A stretch of DNA of 64,000 nucleotides, taken from assembly GCA_020726505.1 (NCBI GenBank), contig JAHLEZ010000032.1, positions 434,001-498,000 of the forward strand, in the 5' to 3' direction. The notes below the pieces were generated by a model. That model was not told the DNA's origin. It worked only from the letters and a program-made list of their open reading frames with translations, and searched no databases. How positions within the stretch are numbered: the first letter of the stretch is position 1; every line of letters starts with the position of its first letter. Source of the stretch: Leptodontidium sp. MPI-SDFR-AT-0119 (lineage: Eukaryota; Ascomycota; Leotiomycetes; Helotiales; Leptodontidiaceae). A program made the position numbers and the translations under genes. Below, piece by piece: positions 8,219-19,305 of the stretch.

Positions 8219-10440
8219 ATGCTTTGTGAGCACTGCAAACGGCATATCTGGCGTTTCGAGGTTGCGAAGCCGTGGCAGGCAGGGAATATGATTCACCACT
8301 CGTCTAGCCGTTCCTTGAAGCGTGCATTAAACCAAGGATGCATTATGTGTAGGATTTTGTACGGATCTCGTATGGAACGACTTTCGAGCTTTACTAGAAG
8401 CGAGGCGATCTGGAGGAGGGCAAGTGGCCCAAATTTTGCACTGTTCTTAGACATATACACGTCCAAGACGTCAGGCAGCACGCTTGAACCACAGAGAATC
8501 GTCTCTCAGTTGAATCGAATCTTCCCTCGCCGAGGTAAGGTTCAACTAGCTAGATCTTATTGTTATAGTTCGCTAACGTCATGTTAGACCGCCTACGAAT
8601 CGATGGTTATCGGCCGACCGAGTTCACCGGTTCTAAAGCTTGCTTCTCTCTGGCTAAGCACTGGATTGACACATGTCGCAAGAATCATACTACGTGCAAG
8701 CGATTCCGGCCACGTGAAAAACATGAGTGGAAACCAACACGTTTGATAAAAGTCGACCCGCATGGCAACAACTTGAAATTGTGTACATACGATCATCTCC
8801 CTTCACGAGTGGAATATCTTACACTCTCGCATTGCTGGGGGGAGACACAAGACGAGTGTATCAAGCCCACAAATGAAAATATCGAGTCGTTTCAGAAAGA
8901 ACTGCCAGACCTGCAACACGCTCAAACTTTCAAAGATGCTATCACCGCAACAAGAAAGCTAGGCTTTGAGTATATATGGATCGATTCACTGTGCATTATT
9001 CAAAATCAGGAAAACAACGAAGATTGGTTAAAGGAAGCATGTCAGATGAGCTCTGTTTACAAGTATTCCACGTGTAATATCACGGCAACCTCGGCGGAGG
9101 ATGACACTGGAGGGTGTTTCTTTGATCGAAAAATAGACAACAGTATCCCAGCTCGAATCACAGTCGAATCTACACTTTCGCGGCCGGTTACATTCGACAT
9201 TAATTGCTTGGCCCAGGTTCACTGGAATGCGGACGTAGAAAATGCTCCTGTTAACGAACGTGGCTGGGTGCTTCAAGAGGTAAATAGTCCTATTTTTTAA
9301 AGTAAAAGATACCTTGTACTGATCGCTTATTAAGCGGCTTCTGTCACCTAGACTCCTGCATTATACCAAGCATCAACTCTACTGGGAATGCAATGAATTG
9401 CTTGCGTCTGAGTCGTACCCTTGGGGTTTCTCCAACATTATAGATGAATCCGAACCCAGCCGATCCTCTATTCGCATACCCACAAATCGAACATCCAGCG
9501 CGTTTTCACAGAACCCCCACGTGGCACTGCATGCTATATTTGCACCACGTTCTAATATACAAGGTGTATTTAGAAGAGGTTTAATCAAGACATGGATGGA
9601 TATTGTCACATTTTACACCAAGTCCAAGCTCACGTACAAAACGGATAAGCTGATTGCAATATCAGCAATTGCCAGAGAACTGCTTAGCACCCAGCAAAGC
9701 GAATACCTGGCCGGGCTTTGGGATCGCAATCTCGTATTTGAGCTCGGTTGGATATCCGATTCCACATCGGTCCCGAGCTTTCCCTTCAAGGATGGCAAAG
9801 AAAGAAAAGTTTGTTACGATGACTTTGGCCAAGAAGTATGGCCGAGCGAGACCCGATACATTGCGCCCAGTTGGAGTTGGGCTTCACTGGAAGGTGCCGT
9901 CACCTATCCCTATACCGATGAAATTATAGGCTCTGGTAACAACTATCCCTTGATCAATGGCATTGAATCTTGGGTCAAGCCAGAGACCGAAGATTATTTG
10001 GCAGAGTAACTGATGGCTACCTTAGTGTCCTAGCTCAAATTATGGAGGTAAAACTCATAGCGGACGGGACTGCGAGAGTGGTTGTGCACGGAAACGATAT
10101 CCTAATACCGGGGAGTGTTTTTCGAGATGATTTTATTGACGAAATTTTTAGGCCAGAACTTAAAGAGGTATATCTAATGCCCCTAATTCTTTGTTTTTTC
10201 AATAGAGACCAATTTCTCTTCACTGGCGTGTTATTGGAGCCTTCAACGACAGTAGAGCCTACAATGTCGCAAAAAGTCTTCAAAAGGATCGGTGCGCTGA
10301 AATGGCAGGCTAGCAAGGCTACTTTAGAACGAGATCCAGGTCTATGTCTTCTGTTATCTCTAGTCGGAAGGATCGAGTGGAATGTTATTGTTTCTCTTCT
10401 TTTCAATATAATGCGTCAGAGTGTCAAAGGATTATGGTAG
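8219..10440 (+). CDS. HET-domain protein (HET gene 2), possible frameshift near 9985
   Basis: Exons 8219-8534, 8588-9279 and from 9335, with good introns of 53 and 55 bases (the first with a CTAAC branch site). The N-terminus has the cysteine-rich opening usual in this family (CEHC, GCIMCR). The HET domain spans roughly residues 180-335: YLTLSHCWG, FEYIWIDSLCIIQ, DWLKEACQMSSVYKYSTCNITATSA, then NERGWVLQERLLSPRLLHY across the second splice. In the third exon the frame reaches a TAA at 10007, while the natural continuation (FGRVTDGYLSV to 10440) lies in another frame. A 44-base intron 9936-9979 would restore a 689-residue protein. Equally, a 1-2 base indel around 9990 would explain it, because the protein text on both sides joins naturally there (WVKPETED, then FGRVTDG). 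The start codon lies 14 bases after the MITE at 7415-8204. Confidence 0.8.
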
Positions 10441-10525
10441 TTTAATAAAGACATGTTGCGCCGTGATCTCCAGTGTCCTTACACTTGAGACTGCATCCTC
10501 AATAACGATATCCACACTGATACTC

Positions 10526-10909
10526 TCACCGAAAGTCCAAATTAGCAAAAAAGCCCTGTGCCACATCCAATCCACCCCCTGAGTAGGTAGCAAAGCGATT
10601 GGCCTCGAACAAAAGTTTTCTCAACAACGCCACGCAGAGCGCCACAACATCTGATAGGGCGCCATGTTGTGACTCTCACTCTTCGAGATCTTCAACACCA
10701 TGTTTTCTTCGAACGACTATCCAATTATCAGAATGGAGGTTCAGTAGACTTTGCACATGTGCCATGGATACAGCTCCTACAGAGCTCTCACCATCCGAAA
10801 AACCAAAGAGTATGGCCAGCTGATAGAGACTGGTAAAAGCAAGTGCCAATCCAGGTGTAGGATTCAGTTCAGATATTCTAGTAGTTGTCTTCTGCCAAGC
10901 TGAGGCTTT
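10526..10909 (-). pseudogene. Decayed coding frame on the minus strand, family unknown
   Basis: Read from 10909 down to the stop at 10526-10528, one frame carries about 127 codons of protein-like sequence (LYQLAILFGFSDGESSVGAV, NWIVVRRKHGVEDLEE, DVVALCVALLRKLLFEANRF). A single TGA interrupts it at 10676-10678, and no start codon is evident at its upstream end. It may be a broken gene or an exon with unrecognised splicing. I do not recognise the family; its position just downstream of HET gene 2 suggests degenerate island content. Confidence 0.35.
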
Positions 10910-10993
10910 CTAGAGTCACAAAGTTCCTCTGGGAGTCAACAAGAACACACATACGAATCTGCGATCACTCCCAATTGCCGTCTTCTGCCTCAT

Positions 10994-11001
10994 TATAAAT
11001 A
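10994..11001 (+). promoter_or_regulatory. TATA-box-like element of the gene at 11199
   Basis: TATAAATA about 200 bases upstream of the ATG, followed by a long CT/CA-rich leader typical of fungal 5' UTRs. Confidence 0.45.
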
Positions 11002-11198
11002 GTCCTCAAATTTCCCACTTGAACTTCTGATCAAGACATCCTCTTCACCTCATTCTTTCTTCGAAGCCACCCTATTCAACAAAATTCGATAATTAGGACT
11101 AGACTCCTCTCTTCTCTCACACGCACACACAGAAACACACACTCTCTCCTTACACCCCCACACCCAGCCCCACCAAACTTACCACAACTATCAACACT

Positions 11199-11456
11199 AT
11201 GGGTCTCTTCGACACCGCCAAAGAGAAGTTTTCCTCCAAAGTCAACGACAAGGCTACCAAGTACGCCGGGCTCTCTGACAGCGCCCTTCTCGACAAGGAC
11301 GTCAAGAAACAGCGTCAGGTCAATCGCAGACAATTGTCTACGGGCGCCGCTAGTGCCGCCTGCATTGGAACCTCCGGAATCAGCGCTGGCAAAGATACCT
11401 TGAAGGAAGGCTTTCTTGGACCGTATGGGAAAGTGATCGTGCAGCGACGGCGATGA
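11199..11456 (+). CDS. Small basic protein of unknown function (85 residues)
   Basis: A single open exon with an optimal fungal start context (AACACTATGG) and a pyrimidine-rich leader. The N-terminus (MGLFDTAKEKFSSKVNDKA) is amphipathic and lysine-rich, the middle is Gly/Ala/Ser-rich, and the C-terminus ends in QRRR. No signal peptide or transmembrane segment is evident. A GTGAGT donor shortly after the stop (11461) and an AG at about 11518 suggest the last exon could be spliced differently, so the C-terminus is uncertain. I do not recognise a family; the gene call rests on leader, start context and composition. Confidence 0.5.
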   Translation: MGLFDTAKEKFSSKVNDKATKYAGLSDSALLDKDVKKQRQVNRRQLSTGAASAACIGTSGISAGKDTLKEGFLGPYGKVIVQRRR

Positions 11457-13191
11457 TGTGGTGAGTTGATTTTTCTCCGGAGCCAAAGACGATCGGTAAC
11501 TCACATTTTGTGGCAGAAAAGTGTGCTCATACGAGTTCACGCCGAGTTCTCCACGTCAACGGCCATTTGGTCTGCTACGGTCCTGGGTCTTGCTCGATTT
11601 CTTTCCTTTGATGACGTTCCTTAACCTCAGTCGATATTGTTCAGTCACTCGCTTTCCTTGCCTTGATGACTCTCCGACCTCGTTGATTCCGTTCAGTCGT
11701 GTGGGATGGACCATTACTGTTATTTCTTTCATTGGTGACTTGGTTTTGGCAATGATGTGGGCCTTTGGAGTGAAAAACTCCGCTCTCTCTTGTTTGGAAT
11801 TCAATTACCATCTTCAGATCCACTATCGCAGGAACTACTGCATTTAACTTAAAATAAACTTGGACCTGGAAACTTCCCAGGTTGCAACAAAATGAGCAAC
11901 TGCTAAAAAATAACGGTGTAGCACTGTTCAACGTGACTTGATGCAGTGATGGTCTTCAGCCCATCCTGAACTTCAACGGCAGGCCCGGCCAGTAAAACAC
12001 TGGGCGACATCGGAACAAGATACTTAACTGAAATTGCCTGTACACTAGACCAAGGCTGAAGACAAGCTCATGCATTCATCGGACATGAACAGCATCTATT
12101 ATACACTGCATTTCCATCTCTATCTCATGCCAGTCCCTCAAAACCCCAGAAGCTCGACTCCTTCTCCCCTCCCCTCACTCTCGCTTCCATCCAAAAGCGT
12201 CTGAGGGATTAATCGATGATGATTCTTCTGTCAGTATATGAGGAAGCTCGGAGGCCATTCCGATTCAAGGGGTTTATATTCGAGAGAGGCTCTTCACAAG
12301 TCAGGGGCATTTGGGCTATGACGAGAAGATAGTCAAGAAGCATGTCAATGCAAGGTTTGAGAAGGGGTTAATCAAGGGTCAAAAGTAGGTCGAGGAGGCA
12401 AAGGAGAAGGCTGGGCTGGATCGTGATGGGCTATTAGTCGCGGGAGCGATCTTGAGATTCTTTCACGGCGAGGATAAGGATATTCAATAATAAGGAAAGT
12501 TTTGTGAAAGAAGGATTCGCGTTTGTGTAGTGTGGAGAAGGTGATGTGGAACATCCATCCGGAGTTCATGGCCAACTTATGTTCCTTCAGATCAAGAGGT
12601 GTATCTAATATGCTTCAAGTCTTTTGTCGCAGATCTTTGAGCAATAGGTTGCGAGTGATTGATTTGTTCCACTTGACCATGTCAGGGGCCTGCAAAACAA
12701 ACAATCCAATAACTAAGCGTGGTGTTATATCAGTGATCCATCATTCAGAAGGTCTTTGAGCACCAAAGTTAATTATTTAAACGGATGATTCTTAACTTTC
12801 ACGCGGTTCCCACCAATGGACTGATGAAAAAATGTCGCTGGCGTCATGTTCCCTGGGCTTCTCGCTTAGGTCTCGATAATGGCTATGCCATGGAAGGCGA
12901 CAGGAGGCTTGAGTGAAAGACGATCGAGGACCATCTTGAGACGTGAGATGCATTAATTCCTGTTGTTCTCGGATTCACATTATTCAATATGCAGCCGAGC
13001 TGCCGCATTTTGCGATAAAATTGCTACCCTGCTATCGAAACAATCTGCATCCAATAAACACCAATATCAAAGACCCTTTGCAAACCACGAACTCCACTTC
13101 GCCTCGCTCGAGCCCCTTACTTCTCTCCGATCTATTGCACTTCGAGTTCATACTTGCGACCGGCACGATTTCCAATCAACCAACGTCAGCA
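11457..13191. other. Gene-poor stretch with one possible coding remnant
   Basis: I see no intact gene. At 12314-12490 (plus strand) a frame of 58 codons reads like coding sequence rich in Lys/Glu (YDEKIVKKHVNARFEKGLIK and GLLVAGAILRFFHGEDKD). One TAG falls between these segments and there is no start codon, so it may be a small pseudogene. The last 250 bases are the leader of the BTB gene; an ATG-initiated extension upstream of 13192 exists in frame but looks like leader sequence. Confidence 0.35.
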
Positions 13192-14280
13192 ATGGCCTCG
13201 AGGCGCAATCACAACTCATTGGAGCGGAGACTTCCACCAACTTCAAATTCCTTTGTCTTCCCAGGCGCTGATGTGCGAATTTTCATGAAGTACAAAGGCA
13301 AGGCTATCACGGCACTGGTATCCTCTCACGTCCTGGTGTGCGCAAGTCCCGTCTGGAAGAAATTCTTGTTTCCTCCCTGGGTGTCGCCCTCAACGCCTGC
13401 CAATACTCCAAAGCAAATCGACTGTACCGAAGACGACGGCGTTGCACTACTCATCATCCTCAATATCATCCACCTTCGACACAAGGACGTCCCTGCGCGT
13501 CTTGAATCCGATACACTCTTGCAAGTCGCTGTGTTGTGTGATCAATACGATTGTGTTAGTATCGCCAAGCATTGGATTGACATTTGGATGAAGGAAACGG
13601 AGGCAAATTTGATCTCGAAGCACTTCGTTCCTCCGCATATGTTGTTTGCCTGCTGGGTGTTTGGATTGGAATCGACTTTCGAGGCATTGGCGACCAAGCT
13701 TGTTTTGGAGTTGCGAACGGATGAGGAGGGGAATTGGAGAAGCAAAAGCGGCTGGCGTATTCCAGTGCCAGAGACAATGCCCGACGGAATAATGGGTAAG
13801 TGCTATCATGATTTAAAACAAGATCTTCCACGGCTTGGCCGCAACTAATAAACGTCAACAGAGAACATCTGTCGAATCCGGATCGAAACCATCCACGCGC
13901 TCCTCTCGGTCCCGTACTCAGCAGTCGCGAGATTCAAGAGAACAAAGACTGTGCTCTGCCAGATGTCACACATCAGCAGCGATGACAGTCTTTGCGATGC
14001 AATGACACTAGGCAGCATCACTCGTGGACTGGATGTTGCTGATGTCGAATATCAAACCAAGGCCATCGATGTTCACATGAGTGTGGAAGAAGTGGCTGCG
14101 GCAATCGATGATATACACATCTACTATGTCGAGCCAAGTGCCGCTCTTCCTCTTGTCGATCATTCTATCTGCCATCCTAGAAACTTTCAAGATGGAATCG
14201 CCAAAGTTTTGCGCATCATGGAGAGCCCTGTGGAGGATAGGCATCGTATGCATATGAGACTGCAGAACAACAAGATGTAG
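13192..14280 (+). CDS. BTB/POZ-domain protein
   Basis: Exons 13192-13795 and 13862-14280 (66-base intron with an AACTAAT branch site) give 340 residues. Residues about 20-130 fit a fungal BTB fold: VFPGADVRIFMKYKGKAITA, SSHVLVCASPVWKKFLFPPW, then a helical stretch ending LLQVAVLCDQYDCVSIAKHW. BTB domains mediate protein-protein contacts, for example as Cullin-3 adaptors. Stand-alone fungal BTB proteins of this size form large, poorly characterised families, so no partner can be named. The start at 13192 is chosen because the in-frame sequence upstream to 12943 is of leader composition. The C-terminal half has no recognised domain. Confidence 0.8.
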
Positions 14281-16074
14281 TAGCTGGTAGTATCGCTGAT
14301 ATTAGGGAGCAGCCTTGCGGGTGAGATCACGGTAGTTTTCCTACAGAAAACAAATGATATGGCCTTCTCCGCATCATTGGCCAGTAGAGAGCATGGCAGG
14401 AGTGAAATTTGTTGACGCAGGTGTATCAAGTGGCGGATGCGGTGTACTGCTGGCGGTAGGCCATTACAACGATGCATTGACTATGGAGGTGCAGAGCAAA
14501 TCTTTGAAGCTGCATTAGGTACTTTTGAAACTTTCAAGCATGCATTTCATCAGACTATCAGGAAAACATAACATGACCCCCGCAGGTGACATGATGGGGA
14601 TCCTTACCTGCCAGCGGCGCAATTACGCCGACCAATATGCCATAATCAATAGCAAGGTGTAGTATATCGTTATGAACACTGTAGATTCAAAAGGCAAGAA
14701 TATTCCAAAATTCAGGAGCTGAGAGTTGAAGGTTTGTTGAAATGGAGCTGCGGGTGGCGTTCGGCTCGAGGCGAGGCTTAGCGCTATGCATGGACAAGCG
14801 TTTAAATCGAGAACGTCATTGCATCTTGCCCTACACTATTTTCCCTGTCCACAAGTGCCTTGAATATGTGCTTCGACTGCCGAGTCCAGCATCTCGACTA
14901 CGATCTCGGTATATACTCATACCCTGGTATGTGGCTATCCAGGGGCCGAGGATCTGAATAGTGGAACAGGACGACAGCAGCATCGGAACCGAGTCCTCCA
15001 TGAAGGAAATTCCAAGACTATATGCAGACAAGATCACGATCATTGTTGGCAATGACCGCATATTTTGACCCCTCTATTCTATTGCGTACATTATTCAAAA
15101 CTTGAAGAGTCGCCGAGCCACGTGGAGAGAACAAGACAAGGTCCTTTCCCCTCGAAGCTGGGGTGGCTTGGCCCAACGCCTCCGTCTCGGGATCGGCGCA
15201 AATAGCGCTTGATTCGGATAACATGGAGAAGAAAGAATCCCATCATGTACCCTCAAATTCAGTCTAGGAAGCAGCCATCCCATCCTTGTTCGAAGTTTGG
15301 AGATCTGCAGCTAAGGGCATGCCCCAGAGTCTCGCAATAAATCCGAAGACGAGGTGGTCAACGCACTTGCGCTATCCAGTGACATTCCATTGGGGCCTAT
15401 TATTCATTCGACGAATATTCGATTGGTGAGGGTCAAATAAGCAACGATCTAAGGCTGCCCGGAGATTATAGTCCGCCAGGGCCTGTGAGGCTCAAGAGTT
15501 ACATTAGTGTGCGCTGCTGTGACCATGACATGCATGTGGCAAAAAAAAAAAAGTCTTGAAGTCATCGCATATCTCATTTTAGTAGTATCCCCGGAACCAG
15601 CCATGTACTTGGAGTTTATCTCTTTTTTTGTCTATAGTGTTCCATTTCTCAATTATGAATAATCGATCGGAGTTCCCCCATCTTGCAGTGGCGAGTGCGG
15701 ATTCGGCTTGCTCGGAGTCGTGTTGTCACATGAATTTGAGAGCGAGAAAAGGTTTAGATGAATGTCTGACCCCGCTAAAGCCATTAACCCGTTGGTGTAA
15801 GTCTCCTAGTGGACTACGGGATGATATTTCCATGGCCTACGAAATCGTGTACCACAATTGGAACGAATTACAGACTGAGAAGTATCTGGCTGGAGAGTTG
15901 ATTTATCAAATCCTCCATACATGCATGTGTAGCAGGGTCATACCCTAACGATCTTCTCTGAGCTACTTTAATAGCAATGACATGCTCGGAAATGGCTCAC
16001 ATCCGAAGGCTACATATAGAGCTTTGGTGTTCCTCCGTCACTGTCTAGATCAACCATCACACAACTATCTCATC
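14281..16074. other. Intergenic stretch of 1.8 kb with no supported gene
   Basis: Only short open frames on both strands, none with splice support or family resemblance. A 12-A tract lies near 15541. The final bases (TACATATAG at about 16010) may serve as a weak TATA element for the gene at 16075. Confidence 0.5.
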
Positions 16075-17728
16075 ATGCTTTTCAAAGCAGGACTCGCTGC
16101 TGGTTTTATTGCCGCGGCCTTTGCTCTACCACAGGTCAGCCAAATTTCGGATGGCCAGCTTCAAGGCCCTACAGCTGTTCCTGTAAGTCAGATTTCTGAT
16201 GGACAGGTACAGGGACCTGGTTCGCCAGCCACAACTGCGGCACGATCGACCGCCTCGCCATTCGGAACATACTCCTATCCCCAGCAGCCTTCCGTCAACA
16301 GCGCTGCTGTCTCTTTTGTTGCTTCCTATACCGGAATCCCGGCATCTGAGATTCCTGGGGCTACCAATGCCGTTCCTCCCATCGTGAGCAGCCAAGTCAC
16401 GGGTGTCACTTCTCACGGCCCATACTCAGGCACCCCAACCACAGTTGGTGCTATCAGCAACTCGCCCGCTGGTACTGCCATTCCCATGCTACCAGCAAAC
16501 CCAACGGCAACATACAGCCCCGACGGAACTCTTCATGATCAACAGCCAATCCCATATCAGCCAGCTGGAGGTCTGGGCACAAATGGCACCGAGCCAGTCT
16601 ATCGCGTACAGTCCGATTTTGATTATCAGTCTATCCTGTTGGGACTGTACCAGGAGTGGATTGAGCTGGATTTGTTCCACAACATCCTGGCAACATTTTC
16701 TGAAGAAGAATTCACCGCCGCCGGACTGACAGCCAGTGATCGATTCCTCATCGAATTTATGGCTGACCAAGAGGCTGGACATGCCACTCTCCTGTCCAAC
16801 TTGCTCGGCGGACAGGGTGGTGCCACACCGCAATGCACATACAACTACCCATTCACCACCGTACACGAAGCCTTCGACTTCACCCAGAAGCTCACCCGCT
16901 TTGGCGAGTCTGGAGTCTGGGGGTTCCAAGCACATCTCGACTCCCGCGAAGTTGCCCAACTTCTTGATCAATCCATTGCCACCGAAGCTCGTCAACAGAT
17001 GATCTTTCGCCAATTTGCAGGTCTCTTCCCCATGCCGGTCTGGTTCGAGACCGGGATCCCACAGTCATGGGCTTGGACTCTCCTCGCTCCTTACATTTCG
17101 TCTTGCCCAGCAAACAGCAAGCGATTGGTCTGGCAGAATTTCCCGGCGCTGACAGCTCTGAACCAACCAAACAGCGCCCGACGCAACGCTACGCAGACAG
17201 GATTCAATGAGACGTCTGGCTTTGGCCCAGCTGCTCCTAGCTCTGAACCGCCGGCTGGTGAGAGTTGTATCGGCATCAATGAGACTGGCTTCGATTGCAC
17301 TGCTGCCATCAGCCAGAACCGCTCAATCCCTCTCTCCTTCCCGGGCAGGGAGGTCTACCTCGAGTGGGAGAACCCAGGCCAGGCTGTAGGTCCAAATAAT
17401 AGTTACATCACCGCGACCAGTGCCGGTGCACCAGAGTGGGTTCTCTGGGTCAGCCAGTTGAACATCACCTACTCACCACTTACGAACATCACTGCTCGTG
17501 ATGGCAAGAATTATGGACAGACCATCCAGCCGGATGTCTCTACTTACGAGGGTGACCCTGCCATCAATGGTACATCTTCCCCTTTCAATATCTTTGAATT
17601 TAAACTGATTCGGTTTAGGTACAATGTTCATTGCGCTCACTGATACGAACATGCCATACACAGCATTCAACCTCTCCAACGTGAACCCTCACGTTGCTGC
17701 GGGGCCATTCCTCTATCAAGCTGGCTAA
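16075..17728 (+). CDS. Secreted Rds1-type ferritin-like protein with PIR repeats
   Basis: Exons 16075-17569 and 17619-17728 (49-base intron) give 534 residues. The start at 16075 is preferred to the in-frame ATG at 15982 because it opens a signal peptide (MLFKAGLAAGFIAAAFA). Next come two copies of SQISDGQ[LV]QGP (about 21-48), matching the PIR cell-wall motif (Q-[IV]-x-D-G-Q-[LIV]-Q) whose first glutamine can be ester-linked to beta-1,3-glucan. A Ser/Thr/Pro-rich linker follows. From about residue 180 comes a ferritin-like region as in the stress-response protein Rds1: DYQSILLGLYQEWIELDLFH, FMADQEAGHATLL with an E-x-x-H pattern (about 230-240), and WGFQAHLDSREVAQLLDQSI. The rest carries several N-glycosylation sites and no GPI signal. 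Metal binding and function are inferred from the family only. The PIR repeats suggest it is anchored in the cell wall. Confidence 0.82.
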
Positions 17729-17946
17729 GCAGTTCACAATACTGGAATCAGCCTTTTGTCAGCAAATGGCGAGATACCAGACGAGATCTACAGCACGCGC
17801 AGATGAGATGAGAGATGACGCAGAATTTTGCACATAGGAAATAAAAGTAGTAATTTTGTTGTTATTTATGTTTTTCTGCCTTTTGCTTTGCCAATCCGTC
17901 ATTAACACTGTCCCTCAGCCCCTGTGTACCCACTTCGCACCACCGG

Positions 17947-18279
17947 CTAAGCTCCCTTCTTTCCACCAGTCGCACTCCCACCAACCTTCAAACCATCAGC
18001 AACAGCTTGAACAATCCCACCAGCTTTAGTATCTATCCCAAGGCCCTGCGCGACAGCTTCGACTATATCTCCTGCGGTCAAGACACCGTTCGCAGCGTTA
18101 TCACGGATTGCTTGAACAGAGGCAGTTGCTCTGGGTATTAGCCCGTAATATTGTTAGATGAGTGATGATTGGTGATACTTAATAACATGAGAGATTGCTT
18201 ACGATGATGGAACTGGCGCTGCGTACGCAGATGTGATGAGGATGGAGAGGAGTAATATCTTGGAGGGGTTGAAAAGCAT
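17947..18279 (-). CDS. Small secreted protein (86 residues), candidate effector
   Basis: Exon 1 is 18203-18279 and exon 2 is 17947-18130, joined across a 72-base intron. The reading frame is only seen after splicing. The product starts MLFNPSKILLLSILITSAYA, a clear signal peptide with cleavage expected near AYA-APV. The mature part is about 66 residues with no cysteine: a helical stretch (ASVQAIRDNAANGVLTAGDI), a partial repeat of IVEAVAQGLGID and IVQAVADGLKVG, then a GGSATGGKKGA tail. The internal repeat suggests a paired helix. I know of no family; a secreted role is inferred from the signal peptide. It is convergent with the Rds1-type gene, 219 bases away. Confidence 0.72.
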
Positions 18280-19305
18280 TGCGGTATATGTCTGCAGTGA
18301 TGAGATATTGAGCTTGTTTTGAGATGGCTGAAAGTTGATATGCTTGATGAGAACATTCCACGGGCATGTTAGGAGCCTCATATATATCATGGGTTAAGAT
18401 ATGAGAGTTACCATTTGGTGATTCTGACATCATAAATCCAACATGAAGCTGTAAATAATGCCAAGAATCCCCCTCTACCAGCAACGAGAGCTGTTGGGAT
18501 GATCTTGAAAACATGACTCGTGGACATTAACCCCGACTATCTTATTCGTTGTTGTCTTGCGAGGTGACTATGGTCCCAAGTTCTGAAACCAGATCTCGTC
18601 CCATGCGAGGTGCAGGTGTCTGTGCTTCGGTGGCTGCTGTCATCGGCATCAACTCGTGAGAAATCTATTGGTGTTTACTAATATGTTGATGATTTTTGGG
18701 CATTGTTATGACGTATGACTTTAACTCTGATATCTGATCGGCTGGGATGGTACATTGTCCAGAGGGAGGTGATCATCGGAAATCGATTCCGGGTACAAAG
18801 CAAACCTCCTCGGTCAAGGCGGCATAGCTTCTACATCAAATGGCTATGTCTTCCGATGCGAGGACATTGAAAATCGGGCTTGGCAAAATCATAATCAACA
18901 AGAACTTTTTTCTCACTTTGCTACTACTAATTCGAGTTCGAAAACGGTAGCTTGACCTGACTTTTACTTTCGAGGCTGGCAGGGTTCGTCTCCGGTGAAG
19001 CGACTTACCTTCACCGATACAATTCACTTTAAATATCAAAACTAAGGCTTACTTAAACCTGGGCTGGGCCGTTCCTTGAAGTTAATGTTCTAAAATGATT
19101 GGCGACCTTAAACAGGCTCTTATTCATAGATATATCTAGCTAATAAAGAACAATGCTTGCTATCTTACGCGAAGTAACACCTCCATTAGGGTAATCTCCT
19201 ATCAATCAACTCGTACATACAGAATGAAGCCCCAAACCCTCAACTACTAGCCTACGAAATACCCGAGTACAACAACATCTTTCCTCTTTCCAATCTCACT
19301 CGCTC
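18280..19305. other. Intergenic stretch of 1.0 kb, no supported gene
   Basis: Contains the promoter of the minus-strand small secreted protein (about 18280-18550) and presumed 3' sequence of the gene ending at 19306. Remaining short frames lack any coding signature. Confidence 0.5.

Noticed and set aside
10599..10823. Plus-strand frame of 74 codons
   Set aside because: It lies antisense to the more protein-like minus frame at 10526-10909 and has Ser/Thr-biased shadow composition.
12943..13191. Upstream in-frame start for the BTB gene
   Set aside because: The added 83 residues have leader-like composition and precede a better start context at 13192; no family member resembles them.
15982..16074. 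Upstream ATG of the Rds1-type gene
   Set aside because: It would bury the signal peptide 31 residues inside the protein.
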